Shown here one piece after another: positions 36,029 through 44,722 of a stretch of DNA of 64,000 bases (positions are counted from its first letter, which is position 1; each line of letters starts with the position of its first letter). The DNA comes from Planctomycetia bacterium. GTDB taxonomy: Bacteria > Planctomycetota > Brocadiia > Brocadiales > Brocadiaceae. The notes below the pieces were generated by a model. The model did no database searches, was not told the origin of the DNA, and saw only the letters and a list, made by a program, of their open reading frames with translations. The DNA lies in assembly GCA_015075005.1 (NCBI GenBank), contig JABTVC010000002.1, forward strand, positions 248,001 to 312,000, written 5' to 3'. The position numbers were made by a program, and so were the translations under genes.

Positions 36029-37180
36029 ATGAATTTCATTGCATTGAAAATGCTTGTTGGTAATCGCGCCAAATATGTGGGCATTGTCGTCGGCCTGACA
36101 TTTGCTTCGCTGCTCATTACCCAGCAGTCAGCCATCTTCCTGGGTCTTATGACGCGCACGTTTGGTTTCCTCACAGACACGGCACTTCCCGACATCTGGG
36201 TAATGGATCCGAAGGTGCAGTACATCGATGACCTCAAACCCCTGAAAGAAACGGAATCGCTTCGTGTCCGGAGCGTGCAGGGGGTAGCATGGGCGGTCCC
36301 CCTGTACAAAGGATTGCTGAAGGCCCGGCTTCCCAACTGGACATTCCAGGCATGCAAGGACGTCGGGCTTGACGACGAAACACTCATCGGAGCCCCCAAT
36401 AATGCTGCAAGGCAGCTGGCAAATCTCCGCGGCAGTGACGCAATCATCATCGACATCGTTGGCGCCAAAAGCAAGCTGGCCAGGATCCTGCCAGACGGAA
36501 GACGCGTCCCCATGAAAATTGGCGACACCATGGAGCTTAACGACCATCGCGCCGTTGTCGTGGGGATTTGCCGGGTACAGCGAACGTTTCAATCACAGCC
36601 AGTCATTTACACCACCTTCTCACGGGCGACTGTCTTTGCGCCACGAGAACGCAAACTAATGTCTTTCGTACTGGTAAAGGCGAAGCCGGGCCAGAACCTC
36701 CACACGCTATGTCAACGTATTCGCAGGGCAACTGGTCTTGCCGCCTATACGGGAGATGAATTCAAGACACTTACAATCCGCTATTACATGAAATACACCG
36801 GTATTCCCATCAATTTTGGGACTACCGTAGTGCTTGGTTTCATTGTCGGAGTTGCCATCGCGGGACAGACTTTCTACAGTTTTACCCTGGACAACATTCG
36901 TTATTTCGGAACACTCAAGGCAATGGGAGCTTCGAATTTTATGTTATTACGGATGATCTTGCTTCAAGCATCAACGGTTGGAGCCATTGGATACGGACTC
37001 GGGGTAGGGACCGCCTCTGCCTTAGGTCTCCTGACGGGCAGCACCGAACTCTCTTTCCGGCTGCCGTGGCAGCTCCTGCTTTTCTGTGCAATAGCAATCA
37101 TGCTGATCTGCGCTATCTCTGCCGCACTTAGCATGTGGAAGGTGGTACGACTGGAACCGGCAATTGTCTTTAAGAGTTAG
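36029..37180 (+). CDS. ABC transporter permease, DevC/FtsX-like
   Basis: 383 aa. One N-terminal TM (~16-38), a large extracytoplasmic MacB-type domain, then three C-terminal TMs (FGTTVVLGFIVGVAIAGQTF; LLRMILLQASTVGAIGYGLG; LLLFCAIAIMLICAIS), the FtsX/DevC topology. IRYFGTLKAMGASNFMLLRM is the conserved loop contacting the ATPase. It is followed by a DevA-type ATPase and a DevB-type adaptor, together an exporter for lipids, peptides or glycolipids. The unit is GC-richer than neighbouring genes. Confidence 0.88.
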   Translation: MNFIALKMLVGNRAKYVGIVVGLTFASLLITQQSAIFLGLMTRTFGFLTDTALPDIWVMDPKVQYIDDLKPLKETESLRVRSVQGVAWAVPLYKGLLKARLPNWTFQACKDVGLDDETLIGAPNNAARQLANLRGSDAIIIDIVGAKSKLARILPDGRRVPMKIGDTMELNDHRAVVVGICRVQRTFQSQPVIYTTFSRATVFAPRERKLMSFVLVKAKPGQNLHTLCQRIRRATGLAAYTGDEFKTLTIRYYMKYTGIPINFGTTVVLGFIVGVAIAGQTFYSFTLDNIRYFGTLKAMGASNFMLLRMILLQASTVGAIGYGLGVGTASALGLLTGSTELSFRLPWQLLLFCAIAIMLICAISAALSMWKVVRLEPAIVFKS

Positions 37181-37251
37181 CCGGGCATTCTCGCAGGGGG
37201 ATAACTAAATTTGAAACCATGCAATCTTTTTTTTCGGTAACGGTTTAGTTT

Positions 37252-37280
37252 TTGAAAATTTCATTCATTTTTCAGATAAT
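37252..37280 (+). promoter_or_regulatory. Putative promoter before the ABC ATPase gene
   Basis: TTGAAA (37252-37257), 17-nt spacer, GATAAT (37275-37280), in the 123-nt AT-rich gap before the ATPase ATG at 37304. It would allow expression of ATPase and adaptor separately from the permease. Confidence 0.45.
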
Positions 37281-37303
37281 TCGTATATAAAGTATTTAAC
37301 GCT

Positions 37304-38014
37304 ATGTCTACGAAGGATACTCTTGCGGTACAGTGCACGGGCTTGACCAAAAGCTATGGGAGCGGCAGTAGCCGGGTGCATGCCCTGTGCGGCGTGGACC
37401 TGGAAGTGCACACCGGCGAGCTGATGATGCTGGTCGGTCCCTCGGGCAGTGGCAAGACTACCTTAATTTCCGTCATTGCCGGCGTCTTGGACCGCGACGG
37501 TGGCGAATGTCAGGTATTTGGTCGCGATTTCAACCACATGAACTCCCGCGAGAAAACGCAGTATCGCGGAGAGAATATTGGGTTCGTTTTCCAGATGTTT
37601 AATCTGATTCCTTCGCTAACGGCAGCTGAAAACGTTGCCGTTCCCCTCATAATCAATGGAGTCAAACGCCGCGAGGCAACAGGCAGGGCTCGTGACATCC
37701 TCAGCCGCGTTGGACTGAGCGAGCGAACGTTCTCACTCCCTGCGGAACTGTCTGGCGGCCAGCAGCAGCGCGTCGCCATAGCACGGGCAATGTTGCACAA
37801 CCCGAAACTCATCGTGTGCGATGAACCAACCAGTGCACTCGACCATGAGACCGGCCGCAAGGTCATGGAACTGCTACGCGAAGTAGCAGTCGGCACAGAC
37901 CGTGCGTTGATTGTTGTTACCCACGATGCGCGCATTTTCGAATTTGCAGATCGCATAGCCAAAATGGACGACGGTTACATTACGGGTGTGGAAAACTTGC
38001 GTACCGATATATAG
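37304..38014 (+). CDS. ABC transporter ATP-binding protein, DevA/LolD/MacB type
   Basis: 236 aa ATPase. Walker A GPSGSGKTT, Q-loop FVFQMFNLIPSLTAAENVAV, signature LSGGQQQRVAIARAM, Walker B LIVCDEPTSALD, H-loop VVTHDARIFEFADR. It clusters by motif with the LolD/DevA group that works with FtsX-type permeases, as in the gene upstream. Confidence 0.95.
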   Translation: MSTKDTLAVQCTGLTKSYGSGSSRVHALCGVDLEVHTGELMMLVGPSGSGKTTLISVIAGVLDRDGGECQVFGRDFNHMNSREKTQYRGENIGFVFQMFNLIPSLTAAENVAVPLIINGVKRREATGRARDILSRVGLSERTFSLPAELSGGQQQRVAIARAMLHNPKLIVCDEPTSALDHETGRKVMELLREVAVGTDRALIVVTHDARIFEFADRIAKMDDGYITGVENLRTDI

Positions 38015-38076
38015 TATTGACACGAAAACAGGCTCAAATTTCTAAAAAATAAGCATTTTTATTTTACGCTTCCGAC

Positions 38077-39093
38077 GTGTTCGGACCAGGAGGACTTGTT
38101 ATTAGACCATACATACTCCCTATCCTATCCGCCCTGGGCATCGGGTTCGCTATTTTGACGGTTATTAACGGCAGCAAAACCCTTCCTCCGTCTCCGCCTG
38201 TTGTGGAACCGGGCGCACCACCTTTTACAACATCCGTGGCTGGTGCCGGCATCGTGGAGGCAAACACAGAAAACATAGCCATCGGTACGCTCGTTGCTGG
38301 CGTTGTTTCTGAAATATACGTCTCTGTAGGCGACACACTTAAGGCCGGCGATCCGCTGTTCAAAATTGACGACCGGGAATTAAAGGCACAATTGGCGATA
38401 CGACAGACAGCCCTGAGGGTAGCCAAGGCAAATGCCAAGGTGGAAAAGGCACAATTAGACGATCTGGAAAATCAACTTGAAAGGGCAAAAATACTGTCTC
38501 GTAAACAGGTTATTAGTGTTGACGATTTTGACCGGAGACGTTATGCAGTTCAGACCGCCGAGGCAAAGGTGGCTCATGCCAGGGCGGAAATAGCTTCCGC
38601 TCAGGCACAGGCAAAAGAAACGGAGACCAACCTTGACCGAATTATCGTACGGGCGCCCTGCGATGGCAAAGTCTTACAGGCAAAGATTCGTCGCGGCGAG
38701 TTTGCCCCGGCTGGTATCACCCAAACACCGCTTATGCTTTTTGGCAACACAAGCCCCCTGAACGTTCGCGTTGATGTGGATGAAAACGACGCGTGGCGGG
38801 TACAACCGGCAGCGTCTGCAGTAGCCTTTCTGCGCGGCAACCGGCAAATTAAAACACCTTTGGAATTTGTGCGTTTTGAACCGTATGTCGTTCCCAAAAA
38901 GTCACTCACCGGCGACAGCACAGAACGTGTCGACACACGAGTACTGCAGGTTATTTACCGCATCAAAGATAGCGATCTGCCGGTCTTTGCCGGTCAGCAG
39001 ATGGACGTATTCATTGAAACACCAAACCCAATTGCGTCCCCGGATTCACCCCTGCAAGCCATACAGGAAGAGGCAGATGTGACGCAACGGTAA
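38077..39093 (+). CDS. HlyD/DevB-family periplasmic adaptor
   Basis: ~338 aa. An N-terminal TM (ILPILSALGIGFAILTV) leads to a lipoyl half (VAGVVSEIYVSVGDTLKAGD), a long coiled coil (~105-180: IRQTALRVAKANAKVEKAQL ... LERAKILSRKQVISVDDFDR), the second lipoyl half (DRIIVRAPCDGKVLQAKIRR) and barrel domains. It completes the permease-ATPase-adaptor exporter. The start is unclear: the GTG at 38077 has no RBS, whereas AGGAGG at 38088-38093 is 7 nt before an ATT at 38101 that would begin I-R-P-Y-I-L-P, directly before the TM. Confidence 0.88.
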   Translation: MFGPGGLVIRPYILPILSALGIGFAILTVINGSKTLPPSPPVVEPGAPPFTTSVAGAGIVEANTENIAIGTLVAGVVSEIYVSVGDTLKAGDPLFKIDDRELKAQLAIRQTALRVAKANAKVEKAQLDDLENQLERAKILSRKQVISVDDFDRRRYAVQTAEAKVAHARAEIASAQAQAKETETNLDRIIVRAPCDGKVLQAKIRRGEFAPAGITQTPLMLFGNTSPLNVRVDVDENDAWRVQPAASAVAFLRGNRQIKTPLEFVRFEPYVVPKKSLTGDSTERVDTRVLQVIYRIKDSDLPVFAGQQMDVFIETPNPIASPDSPLQAIQEEADVTQR

Positions 39094-39385
39094 ACAATAG
39101 CAGAGGCGTACCTGCAATGCACATCTCCCGTCTTAAACCAGGCCTTTGGGGGCTTGTATTTAATTACCCGTCCCGTGTTCTCTTTTCTGGCATACAAGCT
39201 GGCTGGCCAAGGGGGAATCACGCAATTCTGAAATTCCTTAACATCAAGGCTTGATTAATGCCCTATTTAATATTATCATAACTTAACCCGAACGAGTCGG
39301 ATTTATAATTTTTATTTTGTATGGTTTTTTTGCTAACGGTACATTGCGACTAAAGAGTCTCAATGGTGAAACCACAGACAATAAA

Positions 39386-41233
39386 ATGACGAATACGCTA
39401 AAACTTTTTGTAACAGAAAAGATATTACCCCTCGTGGAAATGCCAGGGCAGTATATTGGTGGTGAATGGAATTCCGTTGTCAAGAACCATGCCGATACTG
39501 ACATAAAAATTGCATTGGCATTCCCTGATACGTATAGTATTGGTATGTCTCACCTGGGCATTCAAATTCTTTATGGACTGCTCAACGAGCGAACAGATAC
39601 TGCCTGCGAAAGGGTCTTTGCGCCTTTAGCTGATATGGAAGCGCTGATGAGAAAGCACAAGATTCCGCTCTTTTCCCTCGAAACCTATACACCTTTAAAG
39701 GAATTCGACATAATAGGTTTTTCGCTTCAGTACGAGCTATCATATACCAATATCTTAAATATGATAGACCTCTCAGAGATTTCTGTTATGGCATCCGGAC
39801 GTAGCGAAACGGAGCCTCTCATCATTGCGGGAGGGCCTACTGCCATTTCCCCGGAACCATTAGCAGATTTCGTTGACATCTTTCTTGTCGGGGATGGGGA
39901 AGAGAGCCTGCCACAACTCATTGAATTGTATAAAGGGATGAAGCAGAAAAAACTCTCCCGCAAGGAAAAAATCGTTTCTCTCGCCCAATCCCTGAAAAAT
40001 GCTTATGCACCATCGTTATATGAAGTCCTGTATCATCAGGACAACACCATACAAGAAATACGACCACGGATATCTGGTCTGCCATCACCCATACGATCCG
40101 CTTCCGTAAAGGACCTGAATAAAACCTATTTCCCAACGAAACCTATCATACCTTTTGTAAAAACCATCCATGACCGGATCACGATTGAGGTCATGCGCGG
40201 CTGCACGCAGGGATGCCGGTTTTGCCAGTCAGGCATGAGTAAACGCCCTACCCGGCCTCGCACGGTAGAGAACATCGTAAACCTGGCTGAGCTTTGTTAT
40301 GCAAATACGGGGCATAACGAAATTTCCCTGGCTTCGCTTTCTATCAGCGATTATCCGTCCTTAAAACGTTTAATGGAAGAGATGAACCGCATCTTTATTC
40401 CAAGGCATGTAAATATCTCTTTCCCTTCCCTGCGGGTGAATGAACAACTTATCTTTTTACCTTCCCTGCTGAACACCGTTCGTAAATCAGGACTTACCCT
40501 TGCGCCTGAAGCAGCAACCCAGAGTTTGAGAAAAATCATTAATAAAAACATCAGCGATGAAGATCTTTACTCGGGCGTGGGGGAGGCATTTAAGCAGGGC
40601 TGGAATTTAGTGAAGCTTTATTTTATGGTTGGACTTCCTACTGAGACGGATGACGACATCGATGCTATAGCAAGACTTGCCTATAATGTTTCTGACCTGA
40701 AAAAGGGCATCAGCGGCAATTTTGGGCAAGTGAATATCAGCATTGCGCCCTTTGTGCCCAAGGCACACACCCCCTTTCAATGGCATCCGATGGTTACCCT
40801 TCAACGGATAAAAGAGATCCGAAACAGATTGTTTGATAGAATCCGCCGCAAATGCATTCATATCAAATTCCACAATGCAGAACGTAGTATCCTGGAAGGT
40901 ATTTTTGCAAGAGGCGACAGAAGGCTGGGAAAGGTCATTTATCAGGCATGGAAGGATGGATGTACGTTTGATGCATGGGAAGAACATTTCCACTTTCAAA
41001 AATGGATTGATGCATTTCAAAAGGCCGCGGTAGATTGGACATTTTATGTACACCGCCAAAGGAACGACGACGAAGTCTTCCCCTGGGAGCACATCAGTTG
41101 CGGGGTTGCAAAGCCATTTCTCGTGAACGAAAGACAGAAATCTTTCCACGAGGGAATTACACCAGATTGTCGTATAGATGCATGTCCGGAATGTGGAAGC
41201 TGTGCACGTTCCAAGAATTTTTGTGCAGTATAA
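39386..41233 (+). CDS. B12-binding radical SAM protein, TIGR03960-like
   Basis: ~615 aa. The N-terminal part (DIKIALAFPDTYSIGMSHLG) is a cobalamin-binding-like domain, followed by the radical SAM motif EVMRGCTQGCRFCQSGM and TLAPEAATQSLRKIINK. The C-terminus has a cysteine cluster (CPECGSCARSKNFC). Proteins of this family usually sit just before the DUF2344 protein and rng; here the DUF2344 gene and rng lie 5.7 kb downstream, with folK through ptsI between. I start at ATG 39386 (MTNTLKLFVTEK); the ORF is open back to 39317. A role in RNA or ribosome modification is only suspected. Confidence 0.85.
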   Translation: MTNTLKLFVTEKILPLVEMPGQYIGGEWNSVVKNHADTDIKIALAFPDTYSIGMSHLGIQILYGLLNERTDTACERVFAPLADMEALMRKHKIPLFSLETYTPLKEFDIIGFSLQYELSYTNILNMIDLSEISVMASGRSETEPLIIAGGPTAISPEPLADFVDIFLVGDGEESLPQLIELYKGMKQKKLSRKEKIVSLAQSLKNAYAPSLYEVLYHQDNTIQEIRPRISGLPSPIRSASVKDLNKTYFPTKPIIPFVKTIHDRITIEVMRGCTQGCRFCQSGMSKRPTRPRTVENIVNLAELCYANTGHNEISLASLSISDYPSLKRLMEEMNRIFIPRHVNISFPSLRVNEQLIFLPSLLNTVRKSGLTLAPEAATQSLRKIINKNISDEDLYSGVGEAFKQGWNLVKLYFMVGLPTETDDDIDAIARLAYNVSDLKKGISGNFGQVNISIAPFVPKAHTPFQWHPMVTLQRIKEIRNRLFDRIRRKCIHIKFHNAERSILEGIFARGDRRLGKVIYQAWKDGCTFDAWEEHFHFQKWIDAFQKAAVDWTFYVHRQRNDDEVFPWEHISCGVAKPFLVNERQKSFHEGITPDCRIDACPECGSCARSKNFCAV

Positions 41234-41275
41234 GAGCAGGAACCACATCGAAAATAAAATTTGGAAAGATTAGTT

Positions 41276-41755
41276 ATGGTGCATGTTTATATTGGTCTCG
41301 GCTCAAATTTGGGTGACAGGGAAAGAAACTTACGCTCTGCTTACGGCCATATTACTACGATAAAGGATATGCAGCCGGTAAGACTTTCTCGGTTTTACGA
41401 AACTGCACCCTCAGGCGGGCCACCGCAGCCAATGTTTTTGAACGCCGTCATTGACATGAAAACCCTGTTATCGCCCCATCAATTGCTTGAAAGATTTCAA
41501 CATATCGAGAATCTCATGGGCAGGGTCCGTACCGTAAAATGGGGACCGCGGACTATTGACATTGATATCCTGCTCTACGCCGGTATAATCATTGATGATG
41601 AGCAACTGAAAATACCGCACCCCCTGATGCATCTGCGATTATTTGTTTTGGAGCCGTTCGCTGAGATTGCGCCCGATGTTGTTCATCCCGTTTTAAAAAA
41701 ACCTATTGTTCAATTATATAAAGAGCTCCGTACCTCATTAACGATTCCGGCATAA
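41276..41755 (+). CDS. folK: HPPK, dihydropterin pyrophosphokinase
   Basis: 159 aa. Transfers pyrophosphate from ATP to 6-hydroxymethyl-dihydropterin in folate synthesis. Signatures are YIGLGSNLGDRERNL, FYETAPSGGPPQPMFLNAVI and GPRTIDIDILLY with the two Mg-binding Asp. Length is normal. GGAAAG lies upstream of the ATG at 41276. The next gene starts 4 nt after the stop. Confidence 0.95.
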   Translation: MVHVYIGLGSNLGDRERNLRSAYGHITTIKDMQPVRLSRFYETAPSGGPPQPMFLNAVIDMKTLLSPHQLLERFQHIENLMGRVRTVKWGPRTIDIDILLYAGIIIDDEQLKIPHPLMHLRLFVLEPFAEIAPDVVHPVLKKPIVQLYKELRTSLTIPA

Positions 41756-41759
41756 AAGT

Positions 41760-42833
41760 ATGTTTTCCCGACTGGACAATTATATAATAAAGGCTTTTAT
41801 CCCCACATTCTTCATGTGCCTCATTAGCATTTGCGGCATTTATATCGTTGTCGACCTCCTTCAAAAACTGGGAGAATTTGTGGATATGGGGGGGGAGGCC
41901 TTCAACACGGGACTACGTTACTATACATATCTCTTTCCTGTCATTATTTTTCAATTTTTTCCCGCCGTTACCCTGATTGCAGTGAGCTTGGTTCTGGTAA
42001 GACTAGCCAAAAACCGGGAACTCCTGGCAATGCAGGTTGCCGGTATTTCACTGTACCGGATATTGCTCCCTATCTTTATCATTACGGTGTTTCTGTCCTT
42101 TGCCTCATTCGGGGATCAGGAATGGATTATCCCGCGGTTTGCAGAAAGGCTGGAAACCTTACAGCAGACCTCATTCAGTGACAATACCCAGCGAAATCTT
42201 CTTTTGGATGATAAAGAAAACAACACGCTCCTTCGTATCTGGAAATATAACAACAAAACGCAAATTATGCAGTCGGTATTTATCCTGGGGAGATATGAAA
42301 ACAGAAAAAAGAAATTTACCATCAGTGCCGAGGAAGGCAGGTGGCTGGGAAATGGCATATGGTTGCTGAGCAAGGCAACAAAACATGTTTACAATGAGCA
42401 GGGAAAATGGATTGCACCCATACAACAACTTGAAAGTTTGGAGTTTAACTCAGCGATAACCCCCCTGGAGCTGGGAAAAATAAAACTGGACCCCAGTTTG
42501 TTAAATTTTGAGCAGTTGAAAGAATTGTGCAAAAACGAACCAGACAATCCAAGAAACAGCGTGTTATTTCATTCCAGAATTACTTATACCCTTACCCACT
42601 TTGTACTACTCCTGCTCGGCATACCACTCGTAGTCGGATTCGAACGATTGAGCAGAAATTTATTTTTACGTATGGGGCTCTGTATTCTTCTCTGCGGCAT
42701 TTTTTATGCTTTGACTTTTCTCTGTTCCAATCTCGGTAACACAGGAATGATTCATCCCCTGTTAGCAGCATGGTTGCCTGTTATTATTTTTGGATCTGCA
42801 GGATTATTATTCTTTGATATGTTGCAAATGTAA
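41760..42833 (+). CDS. LptF/LptG-family (YjgP/YjgQ) permease
   Basis: 357 aa. Two to three TMs at the N-terminus (FIPTFFMCLISICGIYIVVD; YLFPVIIFQFFPAVTLIAVS; RILLPIFIITVFLSFASFGD), a ~170-residue periplasmic beta-jellyroll domain, and three TMs at the C-terminus. The motifs LLALQVAG-like (LLAMQVAGISLYRIL) and FHSRITYTLTHFVLLLLGIP are diagnostic. The family forms the LPS export complex with LptB and LptC; only one paralogue is in this window. Whether it is LptF or LptG cannot be decided. Confidence 0.9.
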   Translation: MFSRLDNYIIKAFIPTFFMCLISICGIYIVVDLLQKLGEFVDMGGEAFNTGLRYYTYLFPVIIFQFFPAVTLIAVSLVLVRLAKNRELLAMQVAGISLYRILLPIFIITVFLSFASFGDQEWIIPRFAERLETLQQTSFSDNTQRNLLLDDKENNTLLRIWKYNNKTQIMQSVFILGRYENRKKKFTISAEEGRWLGNGIWLLSKATKHVYNEQGKWIAPIQQLESLEFNSAITPLELGKIKLDPSLLNFEQLKELCKNEPDNPRNSVLFHSRITYTLTHFVLLLLGIPLVVGFERLSRNLFLRMGLCILLCGIFYALTFLCSNLGNTGMIHPLLAAWLPVIIFGSAGLLFFDMLQM

Positions 42834-42836
42834 CCT

Positions 42837-43571
42837 ATGGCTATTGGTGAATACGTACATGTCTTTTTAGATCTCTTCTATTCCCGATCCTGTCTCCATT
42901 GCAACCTCAATTTAAACAATTCGTACGAACTTTATCTTTGTGTGGATTGTAAAAAAGAAATCCCCTATGTTAACGATGCTCGCTGCATCCGATGCGGCGC
43001 TGCCCTGGGCACTTACATCATTTCGACAGAGAAAGAAGGCTGCCCCTCATGTAAGGGGAAATATCTCCCCTTCAACACCCTGACATCCATTACCCATTAC
43101 GAAGGTGTCATAAAAACATTGATACATACGTTTAAATACTCGAGACAAAAATTCCTCTTCAGGGTACTGAATGACATTATGTTAGCGCAAGAAAACCTGA
43201 AAGAGGTTGTTCCGAACGTCGATGTCGTAGTTCCGGTGCCTCTTCATTGGCTAAAAAAAATGCGCAGAGGTTTCAACCAATCAGAACTTCTGGCACGGGG
43301 AATTCAAAAATATTTTTCAAAACCCCTGTCGGCAAACAACCTTTGCCGTATTAAAAACACCTCGTCGCAGACACAATTATCGAAAAGTCAGAGACAGCGG
43401 AACATCCGCAATGCATTTTTTGTAGACGATCCAGCCTCGTTTAAAGGAAAAAAGATATTACTTATTGATGATGTGTTAACTACAGGAGTAACGGCAATGG
43501 AGTGCTCTAAAAAACTAAAAGAAGCCGGCGCCAAATCTGTCCATTTACTCATTTTGGCAACCGCCAGATAA
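42837..43571 (+). CDS. ComF-family phosphoribosyltransferase-like protein
   Basis: 244 aa. An N-terminal zinc-finger region (CLHCNLN, CVDCKKEIPYV, CIRCGAAL, CPSCKG) is followed by a type I PRTase domain with VVPVPLHWLKKMRRGFNQSE and the PRPP loop ILLIDDVLTTGVTAMEC. ComF is linked to DNA uptake; in many bacteria the family has an uncertain housekeeping role. The start is 3 nt after the permease stop. Confidence 0.92.
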   Translation: MAIGEYVHVFLDLFYSRSCLHCNLNLNNSYELYLCVDCKKEIPYVNDARCIRCGAALGTYIISTEKEGCPSCKGKYLPFNTLTSITHYEGVIKTLIHTFKYSRQKFLFRVLNDIMLAQENLKEVVPNVDVVVPVPLHWLKKMRRGFNQSELLARGIQKYFSKPLSANNLCRIKNTSSQTQLSKSQRQRNIRNAFFVDDPASFKGKKILLIDDVLTTGVTAMECSKKLKEAGAKSVHLLILATAR

Positions 43572-43615
43572 TGTGCCGGAGTCAAACCCCCACATTCTGA
43601 TGTTTCTTAATTTCC

Positions 43616-43644
43616 TTGACTGACAATTTCATTATAAGTAAAAT
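43616..43644 (+). promoter_or_regulatory. Putative sigma70-type promoter for hpf
   Basis: TTGACT (43616-43621), 17-nt spacer, TAAAAT (43639-43644), 55 nt before the hpf start, in a gene-free gap. The -35 and -10 are each close to consensus. Confidence 0.6.
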
Positions 43645-43698
43645 GGGACATTTGGGTATATTGAGAAACTTTTACTTTATATTAGAAAGGATTCTCCC

Positions 43699-44058
43699 TT
43701 GGAAAATATTACCATCGTTGCAAGGCATTTGAACATAACGGAAGCTATTAAAAATTACGCCATACAAAAGGCCGAAAAGGTAAAAAAGTTTTTTGAGTGG
43801 ATATTACAGATACAAATTACCTTAGATATTGGCGGCGACAATAGCCACATTGCAGAAATGATCGTTTCGGTCTCGAGAGGACCTACGATGGTTGCAGCGG
43901 CATCAAGTTCAGACATGTACCGGGCAATTGATCTCGTAGTTGATAAGATCGAGGCCCAACTGAAAAAGCATAAGGGCAAGATCCGATCCAGAATCACCCG
44001 CAGGGAAAAACCCGGAAGTACTGAAATGGAAGGCTTTGAAGGTATGCCAGAAGCGTGA
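43699..44058 (+). CDS. hpf: Ribosome hibernation promoting factor, short form
   Basis: 119 aa. ENITIVARHLNITEAIKNYA and KAEKVKKFFEWILQIQITLD give the S30AE fold; DMYRAIDLVVDKIEAQLKKH ends it. The long C-terminal dimerisation domain of long HPF is absent, so it is a short HPF (YfiA/HPF type). The start is a TTG, preceded by AGAAAGGATTCTCCC. Genes for HPF and PtsN are often adjacent near rpoN in proteobacteria; here they are adjacent without rpoN. Confidence 0.9.
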   Translation: MENITIVARHLNITEAIKNYAIQKAEKVKKFFEWILQIQITLDIGGDNSHIAEMIVSVSRGPTMVAAASSSDMYRAIDLVVDKIEAQLKKHKGKIRSRITRREKPGSTEMEGFEGMPEA

Positions 44059-44091
44059 TGGATAACAAATCTATTGGAGGAGTTTTAAAGG

Positions 44092-44562
44092 ATGAAATTA
44101 ACTGATTTTATCGTGGAGGATGCTATTATCACAGAAATTAAAGCCACTGAAAAGGAGGCTGTAATTCGGGAAATGGTATGCTCACTGAAAGATGCACAAA
44201 AAATCGACTCAAAGGATGTTGAAAACATACTGAAATCCCTTATGAAAAGGGAGGAATTGGGAAGTACTGGTATAGGAAAAGGCGTGGCGGTTCCTCATAC
44301 AAAACATGATTGCATAAAAAAGATTATGGGAACGATTGCACGGTCAGCGAACGGCGTTGATTTCAATGCCCTTGATGGAGAATCTGTGTATCTTTTCTTT
44401 CTGTTGCTTTCCCCAAACGATTCTGCAGGATCACACCTTGCTGCACTGGAAAGGATATCAACTGTTATACGAGATAACGATTTCCGCCGCTTCATGCGCG
44501 TAGCAAATGGTAAAGATGGTATGATTGAAATATTGCGCGAGGTTGACGGTATCCAGGTTTAA
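44092..44562 (+). CDS. ptsN: PTS IIA-Ntr-like protein (PtsN)
   Basis: 156 aa EIIA of the fructose/mannitol superfamily. The phosphorylated His is His69 in GKGVAVPHTKHD. LGSTGIGKGVAVPHT and FLLLSPNDSAGSHLAALERI are typical of PtsN. No EIIB/EIIC domain is attached. With the HPr-EI fusion downstream it probably forms a regulatory phosphorelay. RBS GGAGG is 9 nt upstream. Confidence 0.92.
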   Translation: MKLTDFIVEDAIITEIKATEKEAVIREMVCSLKDAQKIDSKDVENILKSLMKREELGSTGIGKGVAVPHTKHDCIKKIMGTIARSANGVDFNALDGESVYLFFLLLSPNDSAGSHLAALERISTVIRDNDFRRFMRVANGKDGMIEILREVDGIQV

Positions 44563-44722
44563 CCCGGGAACATTCACAATCCCTCCTTATTTCGCAAGAG
44601 CGTAAGAAGGCGTGCCTGATCGAATCAAAAACAGGCTAGGACAAAACCTTCTTCCCCTATTATAGTATTCCGGAAAACGTGCAGTTTTGTACAAAATGTA
44701 AGAAAGCTATTTATAGTACAAT

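Noticed and set aside
39154-39206. CTTGTAT ... ATACAAG inverted repeat in the gap after the DevB-type gene
   Set aside because: Only 7 bp with a loop of about 35 nt; not distinguishable from chance.
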